Of a DNA stretch of 53,820 nucleotides, positions 25,679 to 35,429 are shown piece after piece. Under the pieces are notes generated by a model, which was not told the origin of the DNA, made no database searches, and saw only the letters and a program-made list of their open reading frames with translations. Each line of letters begins with the position of its first letter. The stretch's first letter is position 1. The translations under genes and the position numbers were made by a program. Source of the stretch: a candidate division WOR-3 bacterium (GTDB lineage Bacteria; Hydrothermota; Tepidihabitantia; Tepidihabitantales; CAIPLT01); contig JAOABV010000003.1 of NCBI GenBank assembly GCA_026418155.1, positions 1 to 53,820 of the forward strand, given 5' to 3'.

Positions 25679-26476
25679 CTATTTAAAAAATGCTTTGGTT
25701 AAGATTTTTGTCTTTTTTTGAATATGCTTAGCGAGTTCTTCCAATTTCTGATTACTAAGCATCTTAACTTCGGATTTTGCTACTGGTCGGTCAGTAGAAC
25801 AAATTTGAATAGAGATTGGCTTAATTTTGATAATTGCCTTAATCCAATCATTTAATGCTTCATCCGTATAATTCTTTATTGGTCCGTCAATGAAAACTGC
25901 TTGAATCGTTATCGGCAACTGTTCTGAAACACAAACTAAACTGTCAATAATATTGCCAATTTTCAATTCAGCAACCGGTTGGTTAATTTTTTGGAAAAGT
26001 TCCTCATCCGCAGTATCTAATTTAAATATCCGAAATTCAATTAAAGATAAAGTCGCTAAATCCACTTCCTCATCATAGGTGGATCCGCAAAAATCAACTA
26101 AACGCGATGAATTGCTAAGTAGGGCTAATGGCACTTGAGGATAATAACGGTCTTTTAACCTTCTTATATCAAAAACAATTTTAGCAAAGTCCGGATGTAG
26201 CATTGGTTCGCCATTACCTGAAAATGTTAGATAGTCAAATTTTTGATTACTACAAATTACCTGTTCTACTGCAGATACTATTCTTTCCACACTGGGTAAA
26301 TCGTTACGCGCCGGCTTTAAAACTTTCTTGTCAGTGCGACCATAATGACAATAAATACAATCAAAACTACAGATTTTTTTTTCACAGGAAAGTAGATTAA
26401 TCCCTAAAGACCGCCCTAATCTTTTTGAATTGACCGGCCCATAGACAATACCTTTTTGTAAAGGAAGAACTGCCAT
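25679..26476 (-). CDS. radical SAM protein (COG0731-like)
   Basis: 265 residues. The 4Fe-4S site is CSFDCIYC (Cys36, Cys40, Cys43 of a CxxxCxxC). The SAM-binding glycine motif is FSGNGEPMLHPDF. The start, IVYGPVNSKRLGRSLGINLL, is typical for the Fe-S oxidoreductase group related to wyosine synthesis enzymes. There is no additional Fe-S or SPASM-like cysteine cluster at the C terminus. The substrate is unknown. It is monocistronic or leads an operon with nothing behind it. Confidence 0.88.
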   Translation of the reverse strand: MAVLPLQKGIVYGPVNSKRLGRSLGINLLSCEKKICSFDCIYCHYGRTDKKVLKPARNDLPSVERIVSAVEQVICSNQKFDYLTFSGNGEPMLHPDFAKIVFDIRRLKDRYYPQVPLALLSNSSRLVDFCGSTYDEEVDLATLSLIEFRIFKLDTADEELFQKINQPVAELKIGNIIDSLVCVSEQLPITIQAVFIDGPIKNYTDEALNDWIKAIIKIKPISIQICSTDRPVAKSEVKMLSNQKLEELAKHIQKKTKILTKAFFK

Positions 26477-26525
26477 TAGTTAATATATGAGTTTAAAATA
26501 ATTTTCTGTAAAATAAGAACAAATT

Positions 26526-27341
26526 TTATTCACTAATTAAAACTACAACTTTGCACTGCTCTAAAAGTTTTAAGTTATTTTGGGAACTGTGAAGTAATTT
26601 ACCTGCGGATGATGAAATGACTATATCGGTATTATTCTTACCAATACTTTTTAAAGCGGTAATCCTAATGGGATTAATTCCAACTCGTTCGTTTTGAAAT
26701 GCTTCAGTTAAAGAACTTGTATAGACTAATAACCCTCGCTCAACACAATACTCAGGTTTGACAAAACTGAGACCATATGCTTCTCTATTATCGTCAGTAT
26801 AAATCTTAGGAAACAATGCTGGATTAAGGCTTATATCCCGAGCATCAATTAAAACTCCGGTATACCGGGGTGAATCTTCTTCTAAAGGAATTAATTTGAC
26901 ATCTTTAGGAACTTCTACGTTTTCAGGCCAGGGTCTCTTACAAATAGGACAACATAAAGGTACTAAAGGTGTTCCGCCACCAGTATAAGGAATTAATGTT
27001 TTGAGAATAGGACCGGTAATTGGAACTTCATATTCCATAATTAATGAACCATCAGAAAGGAATTTGTTAGCATACTCTTGGGGATTGATATTGAGCCGGG
27101 CGAATTGTTTATTGATTTTAGGATTTTCAGATAGATATTCAGCAACAGTCCGACAAGAATCATAGTAAATTTGTTTGATAATACTTTTCGCTTGGGCTTC
27201 CAAAAGATTTTGAAACTCTGTTGGTTCTTCCGGTTTTTCTTTAACTGAAAATCTTATTGACCAATTTAGAAAGTCTATTTTATCTGTGAATCCAAAACTA
27301 ATAATTAATAAGATTATCAACACAATTAATTTCACTCGCAT
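26526..27341 (-). CDS. exported protein with LPP20/FlgT-like domain
   Basis: 271 residues with an N-terminal signal (MRVKLIVLIILLIISFGF). A helical part at 35-100 (AKSIIKQIYYD) is followed by a CCPICKRPWP cysteine cluster and the segment YTGVLIDARDISLNPALFPKIY ... REAYG, seen in LPP20/FlgT-like secreted proteins of many diderms. The C terminus ends KVVVLIS. The cysteine pair within an exported protein is uncommon. An AGGAG site lies 6 bases before the ATG. tRNA-Gly lies just upstream. Function unknown. Confidence 0.75.
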   Translation of the reverse strand: MRVKLIVLIILLIISFGFTDKIDFLNWSIRFSVKEKPEEPTEFQNLLEAQAKSIIKQIYYDSCRTVAEYLSENPKINKQFARLNINPQEYANKFLSDGSLIMEYEVPITGPILKTLIPYTGGGTPLVPLCCPICKRPWPENVEVPKDVKLIPLEEDSPRYTGVLIDARDISLNPALFPKIYTDDNREAYGLSFVKPEYCVERGLLVYTSSLTEAFQNERVGINPIRITALKSIGKNNTDIVISSSAGKLLHSSQNNLKLLEQCKVVVLISE

Positions 27342-27414
27342 TTTAACTCCTATTTTGAATCATTTAGCAATTAAAAAACTAATCCTGAATTTACAAGGCA
27401 TTTTTCACGAATAA

Positions 27415-27487
27415 AGCGGGCGACGGGACTCGAACCCGCGACCCCGAGCTTGGGAAGCTCGTGCTCTACCAGGTGAGCTACACCCGC
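27415..27487 (-). tRNA. tRNA-Gly (anticodon CCC)
   Basis: Minus-strand cloverleaf: acceptor GCGGGTG/CGCCCGC with one G-U, D arm GCTC/GAGC, anticodon stem CGAGC/GCTCG around TTCCCAA (anticodon CCC), T arm GCGGG TTCGAGT CCCGT, discriminator U as usual for Gly. CCA is not encoded. Confidence 0.95.
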
Positions 27488-27678
27488 AAAAGAAACCACA
27501 TATTGTGTGGTTCATATTCTGATTTTAGTTGAAAACCGAAATCTGTCAAGTATTTCTTCAGAATTTCTCAAAAATGCTACAGACATATAGGGTCTATAGC
27601 GAAAAAATCAGTAAAATTCTTCTGTATCTCTTGTGCCTAAAAGAAGATGTTCTTTCGTTATCTGAAGGTGCTCTTTTT

Positions 27679-30600
27679 TTAATATCTTCTTGCCTTTACT
27701 GCTTTTTGCCAATTGATTTTAGTTTCTGAAACAGACTTTAGTTCTTTCATCGTGCCAATTGCTATCCAGTTAAATTGGACATTGTTTTCGCCAGTCCATC
27801 CTAAAATTGGTTTTAATTGAACTTTGAATCCTTGAACATTTGTTTCTTTCACAATTAACATTCCAATTGGGTCTCCCATAGGTGTTATGTGGATAATGAT
27901 AGGTAGATCACTGCGCACATTTTCGGTAAATACCTTATCAAAATAGATTGTGCTATAATCATCTGTAATTTGACCCATTCCACAAGTAATTATTTTGCGC
28001 TCCGAACTAACAACTGAATAGGCAGGACCATTGTCAGTTGCAGTTACCCAACCGCCGGTAGCAAAACCAGTGCCATAAGCGTAAATTGCGGTATCAGACT
28101 GGGAATCTTCAAATGCATGCGCAATTATTGCCGGCGCGTCTTCTTCTCCTGCCCAGAAAATACCGCCAACATTATTTCCCCAAACATCTAGACCAACATC
28201 ATCCGCAACAAAGACATAAAGACCAGCGGTTCCGGCTTGATGTACATAGAACCCACTTTGACCAGCATTACCAACACTAACGCCGTGAACAGAAGGTTCT
28301 TGTATATAAATTCCGTGTTCATCTGCTTTTCTAATATTGACACCTGAATAACCACAGGAATCAATAATTATACCGTTTTGACTGCTTGATTCAATATTAA
28401 CACCATTAGCGCCAACACTACCAATATGAATGCCGTGATTATTTGCTTGAGTTATTCTTAATCCATTATCACCGGCGTGATGAACAACATAAGCATCACC
28501 ACCTGAATTATAAACAAAGACACCGGCACCAACAGATTGATTAATATTTAAGCCATTGACCATTGTTTTATTCACATTTAAACCGCAACCTCCGGCACTA
28601 TCAATATAAAGACCGTCACTGTTCGGTTGCCAGATATAAATCCCTGCCCAGTTTGTTTTGCCAATATTTAGACCATCTTGGCCAGCATTACTGACTACTA
28701 AACCCGCACGCTTAGCATTTTCGACAATAATACCTTCACCACCAGCATTAATAACTTTAATACTATTACCTATGCCGTTATTTTTGATATTTAACACTGT
28801 ATGTTCAGTTGAAGTTTCTAAAGTGCAAGGCAAAGATATATCGATACCTTTTATTGAATTATCTAAAATTTTTGGGGAATTGACGGCATTATTGGCAATT
28901 ATGGGATTGGGATAAGTTCCAGTCAAATCACCACCAGCAGGACCTGAAGGCGGACCACCGGCACCGACACCAACACTGTCATTTGCTGGCGCCCAAGTTG
29001 AACCATTCCATTTAATAACTTGACCTATTGTTGCACCTGATTGCGCAATTTTTGCCATTGTGACATTACCATCAATAATCATATTAGATGATATTGAATT
29101 CGACTGACTTTCATCAACAAATTTACCGCTTAAGGCAATTGTGTCTTTACCTTGTAACTTATGAGTATTATAAGCATTAACCGCTATCCTTGAGCTATCG
29201 ACATAAGTGATACTCACATTTTTTGCATAATCTGAAGTATCCGCAAATGGTGCTTTGAAACTTGCTGATACATCCTGGCGTAAGATTGTGCCATCTTGAA
29301 TCTTTCCTGTTGTAATCGCGTTATCAGCGAGCATGGGATTTGTTATCGCATTTACCTGTCCTTCATCTATAAACTTCGTACTCAAGGCAAGTGTATCTTT
29401 ACCTTGTAGTTTGTGCGCATTGGCAGAAACTCGGGCTGAATCAATTGCACCAGGTAAATAACGAGCATAATCTGCAGTATCAGCCAAAGGTGCTTTGAAT
29501 GTTACAGAAACATCACCACGAGTTATCGTACCATCTTGAATCTTATCCGAAGTTATTGCATTACTGGTTATCATTGCATTCGAGATAGAATTGGCTTGGC
29601 CTTCATTTACATATCTTGAATCTAAAGCAGTAGTATCTTTACCCTGCAATTTATAGGCATTAGTTGCAATTCTTGCGCTATCCACATAAGGAATATTTAC
29701 ACTTCTTACATAATCTGAAGTATCAGCATAGGGTGCTTTGAAATTTGAGGCAACATCCTGTCTTAAAATAGCACCATCTTGAATTTTTGAACTTGTCACT
29801 GCATTGTCTTGAATTTCAGAAGTATTTACAGGTGGCGTTAAAGGACGTGTTGCCGGTGTAAATGACAAATCAACCATTTGAATTGTGCCATCTTGAATTT
29901 TGGCAGAATTAATCGCATTATCAACAATCATTGAATTTGTAATCGCGTTAATTTGACCTTCATCAACATATTTAGCACTCAGAGCGGTTGTATCCTTACC
30001 TTGTAATTTGTATGTGTTATAGGCATTGACTGATATTTGAGCGCTATCAACATAATTATGAGTATGATTTGAAAGAGAAAATGCTGATGAATGTTGTCCG
30101 TCTAACAAATCAGCATTAAGATTAGTTATTAATGTACCTGTACCAGAAAGTTTTGTATCTGATATTCCTGCAGTCGCTGATATGTCACTATTAACAATCG
30201 CGCCATCAATAATCATTACCGAGGATACTGAATTCGATTGTCCTTCATCAACAAACTTATTGCTTAAACCAATTGTATCTTTACCTTGTAATCGGTGCGC
30301 ATTGGCAGAAACTCGGGCTGAATCAACTGCTCCGAGTAAATAACGAGCATAGTCTGACGTATCAGCAAATGGTGCCTTAAAAGCAGGTGAGACATCTTCA
30401 CGTAAAATTGTATAATTTTGGATTTTAGTAGTTATTACCGCATTATCTTGAATTTCAGATGTTGCCACACCTGGTGTGATTGGTCTTATAACCGGTGTAA
30501 ATGCTAAATCGGAAATTTGAATTGTGCCATCCTGGATTTTGTCTGTAGTTACGACATTGGCACCAAGTTCAACATTAGTAATTGGTGGTGAAATTGGACG

Positions 30601-31086
30601 AATTAACGGTGCATATTCGGCGCTCTCAGCTTTTTTAGCTAAATAAGAATACGCCGAACTCGTAAGTCTAATTCTTGGAGACATTGGCGGATTATTTCCA
30701 ACTTGCATCTCTAAATAACAGTTACCAGATTCAGGTATACTTTCGATGGGCACGACCGAACCTAAAATCACATTGAAGATACCATTAATAGTTTGCACCG
30801 ATTGAGTTTCAGTCCAAAAAGCGGTTGAGCCGATTGCCGTCTGATGTAAGCGAAAAGTAATTGAGTATTGACTATCAGGCACTGGCGCTCCTGCCAGATT
30901 GGTTAATTTCCCTTGGTAATTGAGCATTTTAGGAATAGTGATGATGTTCAATTGATTTATCTCATCTGATAATATTTTTTCTGGTTTGTTTTTTAATTGT
31001 TTGTCTATATGGTTTACTTTGATATTTTCTAATGCCCAAACCGAAGCGATTAGAACTAATATGGTGGTTATTATATTTTTAACCAT
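27679..31086 (-). CDS. large exported repeat protein with 20 decapeptide repeats
   Basis: 1135 residues. Signal peptide at 1-19. Residues ~50-160 are a domain seen in many secreted proteins (LNYQGKLTNLAGAPVPD ... PRIRLTSSAYSYLAK). Residues ~165-670 are five or so longer repeats, each with KIQDGTI, R-x-DV, FKAPFADTSDYA, YVDSARI and LQGKDT..L, like phage-tail or spike segments. A hinge (GGDLTGTYPNP) leads to 20 tandem decapeptides of the form G-Phi-x-Phi-x6 and a C-terminal beta domain (KIITCGMGQIT to WIAIGTMKEL). Probably a cell-surface fibre or adhesin-like solenoid; no catalytic site is seen. GGAGG precedes the ATG. A decayed paralogue lies at 32.1-32.8 kb. Confidence 0.85.
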   Translation of the reverse strand: MVKNIITTILVLIASVWALENIKVNHIDKQLKNKPEKILSDEINQLNIITIPKMLNYQGKLTNLAGAPVPDSQYSITFRLHQTAIGSTAFWTETQSVQTINGIFNVILGSVVPIESIPESGNCYLEMQVGNNPPMSPRIRLTSSAYSYLAKKAESAEYAPLIRPISPPITNVELGANVVTTDKIQDGTIQISDLAFTPVIRPITPGVATSEIQDNAVITTKIQNYTILREDVSPAFKAPFADTSDYARYLLGAVDSARVSANAHRLQGKDTIGLSNKFVDEGQSNSVSSVMIIDGAIVNSDISATAGISDTKLSGTGTLITNLNADLLDGQHSSAFSLSNHTHNYVDSAQISVNAYNTYKLQGKDTTALSAKYVDEGQINAITNSMIVDNAINSAKIQDGTIQMVDLSFTPATRPLTPPVNTSEIQDNAVTSSKIQDGAILRQDVASNFKAPYADTSDYVRSVNIPYVDSARIATNAYKLQGKDTTALDSRYVNEGQANSISNAMITSNAITSDKIQDGTITRGDVSVTFKAPLADTADYARYLPGAIDSARVSANAHKLQGKDTLALSTKFIDEGQVNAITNPMLADNAITTGKIQDGTILRQDVSASFKAPFADTSDYAKNVSITYVDSSRIAVNAYNTHKLQGKDTIALSGKFVDESQSNSISSNMIIDGNVTMAKIAQSGATIGQVIKWNGSTWAPANDSVGVGAGGPPSGPAGGDLTGTYPNPIIANNAVNSPKILDNSIKGIDISLPCTLETSTEHTVLNIKNNGIGNSIKVINAGGEGIIVENAKRAGLVVSNAGQDGLNIGKTNWAGIYIWQPNSDGLYIDSAGGCGLNVNKTMVNGLNINQSVGAGVFVYNSGGDAYVVHHAGDNGLRITQANNHGIHIGSVGANGVNIESSSQNGIIIDSCGYSGVNIRKADEHGIYIQEPSVHGVSVGNAGQSGFYVHQAGTAGLYVFVADDVGLDVWGNNVGGIFWAGEEDAPAIIAHAFEDSQSDTAIYAYGTGFATGGWVTATDNGPAYSVVSSERKIITCGMGQITDDYSTIYFDKVFTENVRSDLPIIIHITPMGDPIGMLIVKETNVQGFKVQLKPILGWTGENNVQFNWIAIGTMKELKSVSETKINWQKAVKARRY
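28135..28734 (-). repeat. 600-bp block of 20 x 30-bp units encoding decapeptide repeats
   Basis: Exactly 20 units without a length change, from GIIVENAKRA to GIFWAGEEDA. Examples are GLVVSNAGQD, GLNIGKTNWA, GIHIGSVGAN, GVNIRKADEH. Position 1 is Gly in 19 of 20 units (one begins AYVV), and positions 2 and 4 are nearly all Ile, Val or Leu. The DNA units have diverged, so the repeat is old and held at protein level. Confidence 0.9.
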
Positions 31087-31169
31087 AATTCCTCCTGCTT
31101 TATCTATATCTTTTATTAAGGTAAATATAAATATAATAAAATAAAAAGATAATACAACCTTTTTGAGAT

Positions 31170-31874
31170 CTATTTTAACGCAAAAGTTGCGCTGAGGGTA
31201 ACTGTGATGTCTTTAATTTTAGTCGTAGTGCTGTAAATACCGTAATCACTTACTTCAGTTGAATTGGGTTCAGTAATTTGGAATACACCTTGACGTGCTT
31301 GTATCATTTTACCAAGTTTCGCATTTGTACTTTTAGCAATCTCTTGGGCTCGATTTTTGGCATCAATTGTAGCTTGTGCCAACAGTTCTTTTTTTAGGTC
31401 AGCAATTTTAGAGTAATTGTACTCGATATTGGATGATTCTAAAACTATTCCTTTATTATAGATGAAATCAGGATTGCGCGCCAGTTTCTCTAATGTGGTA
31501 AGGTTAGAAGAAATAATGAATATTGACTGTCGGACACTATAACCAGATACTACACCCTCTCGGTTATATTGTTGAAGATTAAAGATTGGTTGAAGGGTAA
31601 TTTCATTTTCATTAATGCCATTCTTTTTAAGTTCATTTATAATGAACTCGACATCCTTTTTAATTGCCTGATAACCAGTATTAATATCATATAAACCAGT
31701 TTGTCTTGTAATTGTCAGAGACCACTTAATTATATCCGATTCAAATCTTTTTGTTGCATACCCAGTCACACGGATGGTATTTTGTGGCTTTCGGCTGGTA
31801 TAAAAGAAAATTCCCAATATTATAGATGATAGTAAAATACCGATGCTAAAAATTACTGCATTTTTACAGTTCAT
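31170..31874 (-). CDS. SIMPL domain (DUF541) protein
   Basis: 234 residues. A membrane anchor or signal lies at about 7-27 (AVIFSIGILLSSIILGIFF). The SIMPL domain follows: IRVTGYATKRFESDIIKWSLTI, LKKNGINENEITLQP, NREGVVSGYSVRQSI and AQEIAKSTNAKLGKMIQARQG. SIMPL proteins are periplasmic or envelope-bound; some are linked to antioxidant or signalling roles, but no activity is defined. AAGGAG lies upstream of the ATG. It precedes the large repeat protein gene by 83 bases on the same strand. Confidence 0.88.
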   Translation of the reverse strand: MNCKNAVIFSIGILLSSIILGIFFYTSRKPQNTIRVTGYATKRFESDIIKWSLTITRQTGLYDINTGYQAIKKDVEFIINELKKNGINENEITLQPIFNLQQYNREGVVSGYSVRQSIFIISSNLTTLEKLARNPDFIYNKGIVLESSNIEYNYSKIADLKKELLAQATIDAKNRAQEIAKSTNAKLGKMIQARQGVFQITEPNSTEVSDYGIYSTTTKIKDITVTLSATFALK

Positions 31875-32054
31875 ATTTAGTTATGCTCCTTTCGCCATTT
31901 TGTTTGTGTTAGTATTCTTGCTTTCCTAAGTTTTCTCTGTTCCTATCTTGTTTTTTGTTATCGTCCTTTTTTTGTTTTTCTCTTTTATTATATCATTAAA
32001 ATTACCTATATCAATACTTAATTGTCTATCGTTCTTTTTTGGCTGTCTTTTTTC

Positions 32055-32830
32055 CTATTTATCTTTTTCTTCAGATGTGGTTGCTGGCTTTTTATACGTA
32101 CTAATCGCAATCTTGTCAAAAAAACAAATTGGTTTTATTACTCCAACCATAAATTTGTTTAAGGGAAACGCTAAATCCGTCGGACTTGCTTTGATTACCA
32201 TATAATTGAGTACTCGGCTCTGGTTTAATTGTATGAATCGAACGGGACATAAGGCAGTCATTGTAAAATCAGGACTGACAATACAGAGCAATTTTTTACC
32301 TTTTAATGATTTACTCAACTCACAAGTTACAATTCTTTTATTCCAGGCCATTATTGTAGTATCAGGTGTATTATTTTGATATGCAGTAACATTTAAACTT
32401 CTGCGGCAGTAGTTGTTAGGTCTCGAAAGATACGGCGATAATAGTACCTGCTACATTAATGTCGAAATTCACTGGATTAGTGGCACAAACTCCATCATAA
32501 TTAGCTTAATCAATAAAAATAGTACGAGCACCCACATTATTAATCTGAATTCAATTATCAACTACATTCATTCCTTTTAGCACTGGATCACTGCGACCGA
32601 CATAAAAACCGACTCCTGCAGCACTATCAACATATACTCTGGTGTCGCCAACATAAGAAATATATAATCCATTCAGACCTACTTTATGTACATAAAAAGG
32701 CCGCAATTATTCGTTTCACTGATATTAATTTTTATACTGGCGATATTTAGACAATCCTACGCCGTTATCAGTCATGCGCATAATTCTCATACGCGTATCC
32801 TTCTGAACTATCAATTCTGAAATTAGACAA
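32055..32830 (-). pseudogene. decayed paralogue of the C-terminal part of the 1135-residue repeat protein
   Basis: Translated in shifting frames, this stretch gives MTDNGVGLS, then NIASIKINISETNNCG, GLNGLYISYVGD, VYVDSAAGVGFYVGRSD and INNVGARTIFID, which follow the decapeptide pattern of the intact gene. It ends in RIVTC ... SKSDG-like text and an ISTYKK end that lines up with the KIITC ... IAIGTMKEL domain. In-frame stops interrupt it near 32552, 32504 and 32416, and at least two frame changes are needed (near 32686 and 32730). No start is present. The last 98 codons (32351-32055) are still open. Confidence 0.75.
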
Positions 32831-33054
32831 TCTTAGTAAAGTGCATAAACTTACAGAGTGTTATTTGGAGTTTGCACCTACAAAGAAAACTTTTAAGCTG
32901 AGAAATTGTATTTATTGAGATTATTAGTGATTTGCCGAAAGCAAAATTAAGAAGAGAATCCGATAGAATAAAAATCTCTTTTCGGAATTTTTAATTTAAG
33001 ATTAATTGAAATCAGATTTATTTGATAAGTATATTGTTATTCAGAAAGTGTAAA

Positions 33055-33546
33055 TTAGTTTATAATTCCACAGCGCTGTTTATTTTCGTAATTAGTAATT
33101 TGGTTAATTCTGATTTTATGGCGGTCGCCCAGAAACTGTTCAGTTAAGAAAACTTTCGCAGTCTTTTTTGCTTCTGAAATATTGGTAAAATCTGCGGCTA
33201 ATACCAAAATATTGGCATTATTATGTTGGCGTGCTCGTTGAGCGAAGTTAGAATTTACGCACAATGCTGCCCGAATTCCTTTGACTTTATTTGCGGCAAT
33301 TGACATTCCTAAACCTGAACCACAAATTAAAATGCCGTAATCAAGTTTGGGAGATTTTGCTTTAGGAACTTCTTTAATATGTTGGGCTAAAGCAAATGCA
33401 ATTAATGGGTAATCCGCCCGGTCTGCAGAATAAACTCCAAAGTCAATAGTTCTATATCCCAGTTTTGTAAGATAATCTTTTAATTTTTCTTTGAGTTTAA
33501 AACCCCGATGGTCGGCACCTATACCGATTGTTTTGACTTTTGTCAT
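33055..33546 (-). CDS. rpiB: ribose-5-phosphate isomerase B
   Basis: 163 residues; interconverts ribose-5-phosphate and ribulose-5-phosphate. N-terminal IGADHRGFKLKEKL and the active-site CGSGLGMSIAANKVKGIRAALC with the cysteine base are present, followed by RQHNNANILVLAAD. It is slightly long for the LacAB/RpiB family because of a C-terminal tail. It lies 7 bases behind ilvE, so the two are one operon. Confidence 0.95.
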   Translation of the reverse strand: MTKVKTIGIGADHRGFKLKEKLKDYLTKLGYRTIDFGVYSADRADYPLIAFALAQHIKEVPKAKSPKLDYGILICGSGLGMSIAANKVKGIRAALCVNSNFAQRARQHNNANILVLAADFTNISEAKKTAKVFLTEQFLGDRHKIRINQITNYENKQRCGIIN

Positions 33547-33553
33547 TATAATG

Positions 33554-34477
33554 TCATTTCACGTAAGTGAGCCAGCCGTATTTGTCTTCTTTTTCGCCAT
33601 TAATGATGGCAAAGAATTCCCGCTGCAATCTCTTGGTTACCTCACCAACGCTACCTTGACCAATTGTAATCTTATCAATACTTCCAATTGGAGTTATTTC
33701 GGCTGCACTACCAGTGAAGAAAACTTCATCGGCAATATATAAAAACTCTCGTAAGAAAGTTGTCTCAAGAACTTCGTAACCTAAATCTTTTGCAATTTTA
33801 ATTACTGAATCGCGAGTGATACCTGGAAGAATTGAAGCATGTAAAGGTGGAGTATAGACCTTACCGTTTTTGACTACAAAGATATTTTCACCCGAACCTT
33901 CACTCACAAAACCAAAAATGTCTAAGGCAATACCCTCAACATAACCGTATTTTATTGCTTCCATCTTAATAAGTTGTGAATTCATATAATTGGCACAAGT
34001 TTTAGACATTGCCGGAAAGGTATTGGGAGCCATTCGATTCCAAGAAGAAACCATTACATCGACGCCTTTTTCCGTAGAGCCACTGCCTAAATATGCACCC
34101 CAATAGAAAGTTGAAATTGCCACACATACTGGACAATTAAATGGATTCACGCCTAATTCATTATAGCCACGATAAACTAATGGACGTATATAGCATTCTT
34201 GTTGTTCGTTGGCTTTAATCGTATCAATTATGGCTTTATTTATCTCATCTTTAGTAAAAGGAATATCCATTCGGTAAATTTTTGCTGAATTGAATAGACG
34301 GTCAGTATGTTCTTTTAATCGGAAAATTACTGAACCTTTTGGAGTTTTGTAACAGCGTAAGCCTTCGAAAACACCTGTGCCGTAATGAATTACATGCGAG
34401 TTAATATGAATTTTGGCGTCGTCCCAGGGAACTAATTTCCCGTCCATCCAAATATATTTTGCTTTCTGTAAGGGCAT
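33554..34477 (-). CDS. ilvE: branched-chain amino acid aminotransferase
   Basis: About 307 residues, class IV PLP aminotransferase that makes Leu, Ile and Val from their keto acids. Motifs: YIWMDGKLVPWDDA at the start, GTGVFEGLRCYKT, the PLP lysine in FPAMSKTCANYMNS, EGSGENIFVV and SILPGITRDSVI. I chose the ATG at 34477 because GGAGG lies 5 bases before it and family members begin there; an ATG four codons upstream (34489) is also possible. Followed by rpiB; tRNA-Met lies upstream. Confidence 0.95.
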   Translation of the reverse strand: MPLQKAKYIWMDGKLVPWDDAKIHINSHVIHYGTGVFEGLRCYKTPKGSVIFRLKEHTDRLFNSAKIYRMDIPFTKDEINKAIIDTIKANEQQECYIRPLVYRGYNELGVNPFNCPVCVAISTFYWGAYLGSGSTEKGVDVMVSSWNRMAPNTFPAMSKTCANYMNSQLIKMEAIKYGYVEGIALDIFGFVSEGSGENIFVVKNGKVYTPPLHASILPGITRDSVIKIAKDLGYEVLETTFLREFLYIADEVFFTGSAAEITPIGSIDKITIGQGSVGEVTKRLQREFFAIINGEKEDKYGWLTYVK

Positions 34478-34610
34478 TTGTGCCTCCATTCTCCCAAACT
34501 AAGAATATTAAATTCAAAATTACTCTTAACTTTACTTTGATGTTTCTCGAAGATAAACTTATTATTAAATGAGCGAAATTTATTGGATATAAATAAATCA
34601 TATTAATGAT

Positions 34611-34684
34611 TGGCGGCGAAGGGATTTGAACCCCTGACCAAGAGATTATGATTCTCCTGCTCTTCCAAACTGAGCTACACCGCC
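34611..34684 (-). tRNA. tRNA-Met (anticodon CAU)
   Basis: Minus-strand cloverleaf: acceptor GGCGGTG/CGCCGCC, anticodon stem GGAGA/TCTCT around ATCATAA (CAT), T arm AGGGG TTCAAAT CCCTT, discriminator A. The first pair G-C and lack of the three G-C pairs of initiators argue for elongator Met, though a lysidine-modified Ile tRNA cannot be excluded by sequence. Confidence 0.93.
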
Positions 34685-34784
34685 ACGAAATCAATTCTAC
34701 TCGATTTATCGTATCTGTCAAGAGAAAATGAGACAGTCTTAAGAATATAACTTCTCGTTTGTTTGATAATATAATTTTACATCC

Positions 34785-35429
34785 TTAGTGGACTTTGATT
34801 TTTGATAAAATATCTTTAGTTAATATTATGTATGCAAATGCATAGGCCATTATTTTCAATGAATTTATATGAAGTTCTTCTTCTCCAGCCGCAGTAGCAT
34901 CAGCGACAACGAAAACCTTATAATCTCTAAAAAAAGCATCTCGGACCGTGGACTCAACGCATATTCCTGTCATTATTCCCGTGACAATCAAATCACTAAT
35001 ATTTAATCCTCGAAGATAAATTTCTAAATCTGTATTATAAAATGCGCTATAGCGAAGTTTATAAATTATTTTTTCTTCAGGTAGCGGTGATAATTCTTTA
35101 ATAATTTCTGCGCCTTTAGAACCAGCAACTAAAGTCTGTTTATTTTTAATTTCCGGCCACCATTGCGCAGTCATACCACCATCAACTTTAGGGTCTCGAT
35201 GACAATGTGCTGTATAAATAACTGGAATTTTGTTCTTACGAGCGAATTTAATCAAATTTTGAAGATTGGGAACTATATATTTTGCGCTCTTAGTATAACT
35301 CGGTGACCGCGGATCTAAAAAATCATTTTGCATATCAATAACTAAAAGTCCGGCTCTATGGGGATTTAATCTTAGAATTTTATGTTGATATGGTTTTATT
35401 AGATCTAAAATATTTTTAATTAAAGTAAT
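34785..35429 (-). CDS. isochorismatase-family cysteine hydrolase with no standard start codon
   Basis: The catalytic triad of the family is complete: Asp in LLVIDMQNDF, Lys in IIYKLRYSAF and Cys in GIMTGICVESTVRDA. The first ATG in frame (35333) is the Met of IDMQNDF, so starting there would lose the catalytic Asp. The open frame continues upstream as KPYQHKILRLNPHRAGLLV to a stop at 35435-35433, with no ATG, GTG or TTG. The true start must be a rare codon such as ATT (35429, 35420 or 35411) or the 5' end is damaged. Start given here is provisional. The gene starts about 25-40 bases after tRNA-Ala. The substrate (nicotinamide-like or other amide) is unknown. Confidence 0.85.
   Translation of the reverse strand: MTLIKNILDLIKPYQHKILRLNPHRAGLLVIDMQNDFLDPRSPSYTKSAKYIVPNLQNLIKFARKNKIPVIYTAHCHRDPKVDGGMTAQWWPEIKNKQTLVAGSKGAEIIKELSPLPEEKIIYKLRYSAFYNTDLEIYLRGLNISDLIVTGIMTGICVESTVRDAFFRDYKVFVVADATAAGEEELHINSLKIMAYAFAYIILTKDILSKIKVH

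Noticed and set aside
31948-32205. 85-codon plus-strand frame beside the SIMPL gene
   Set aside because: It is the complement of a T-rich spacer and of the decayed repeat-protein paralogue; hydrophobic run is a by-product of T-rich DNA.
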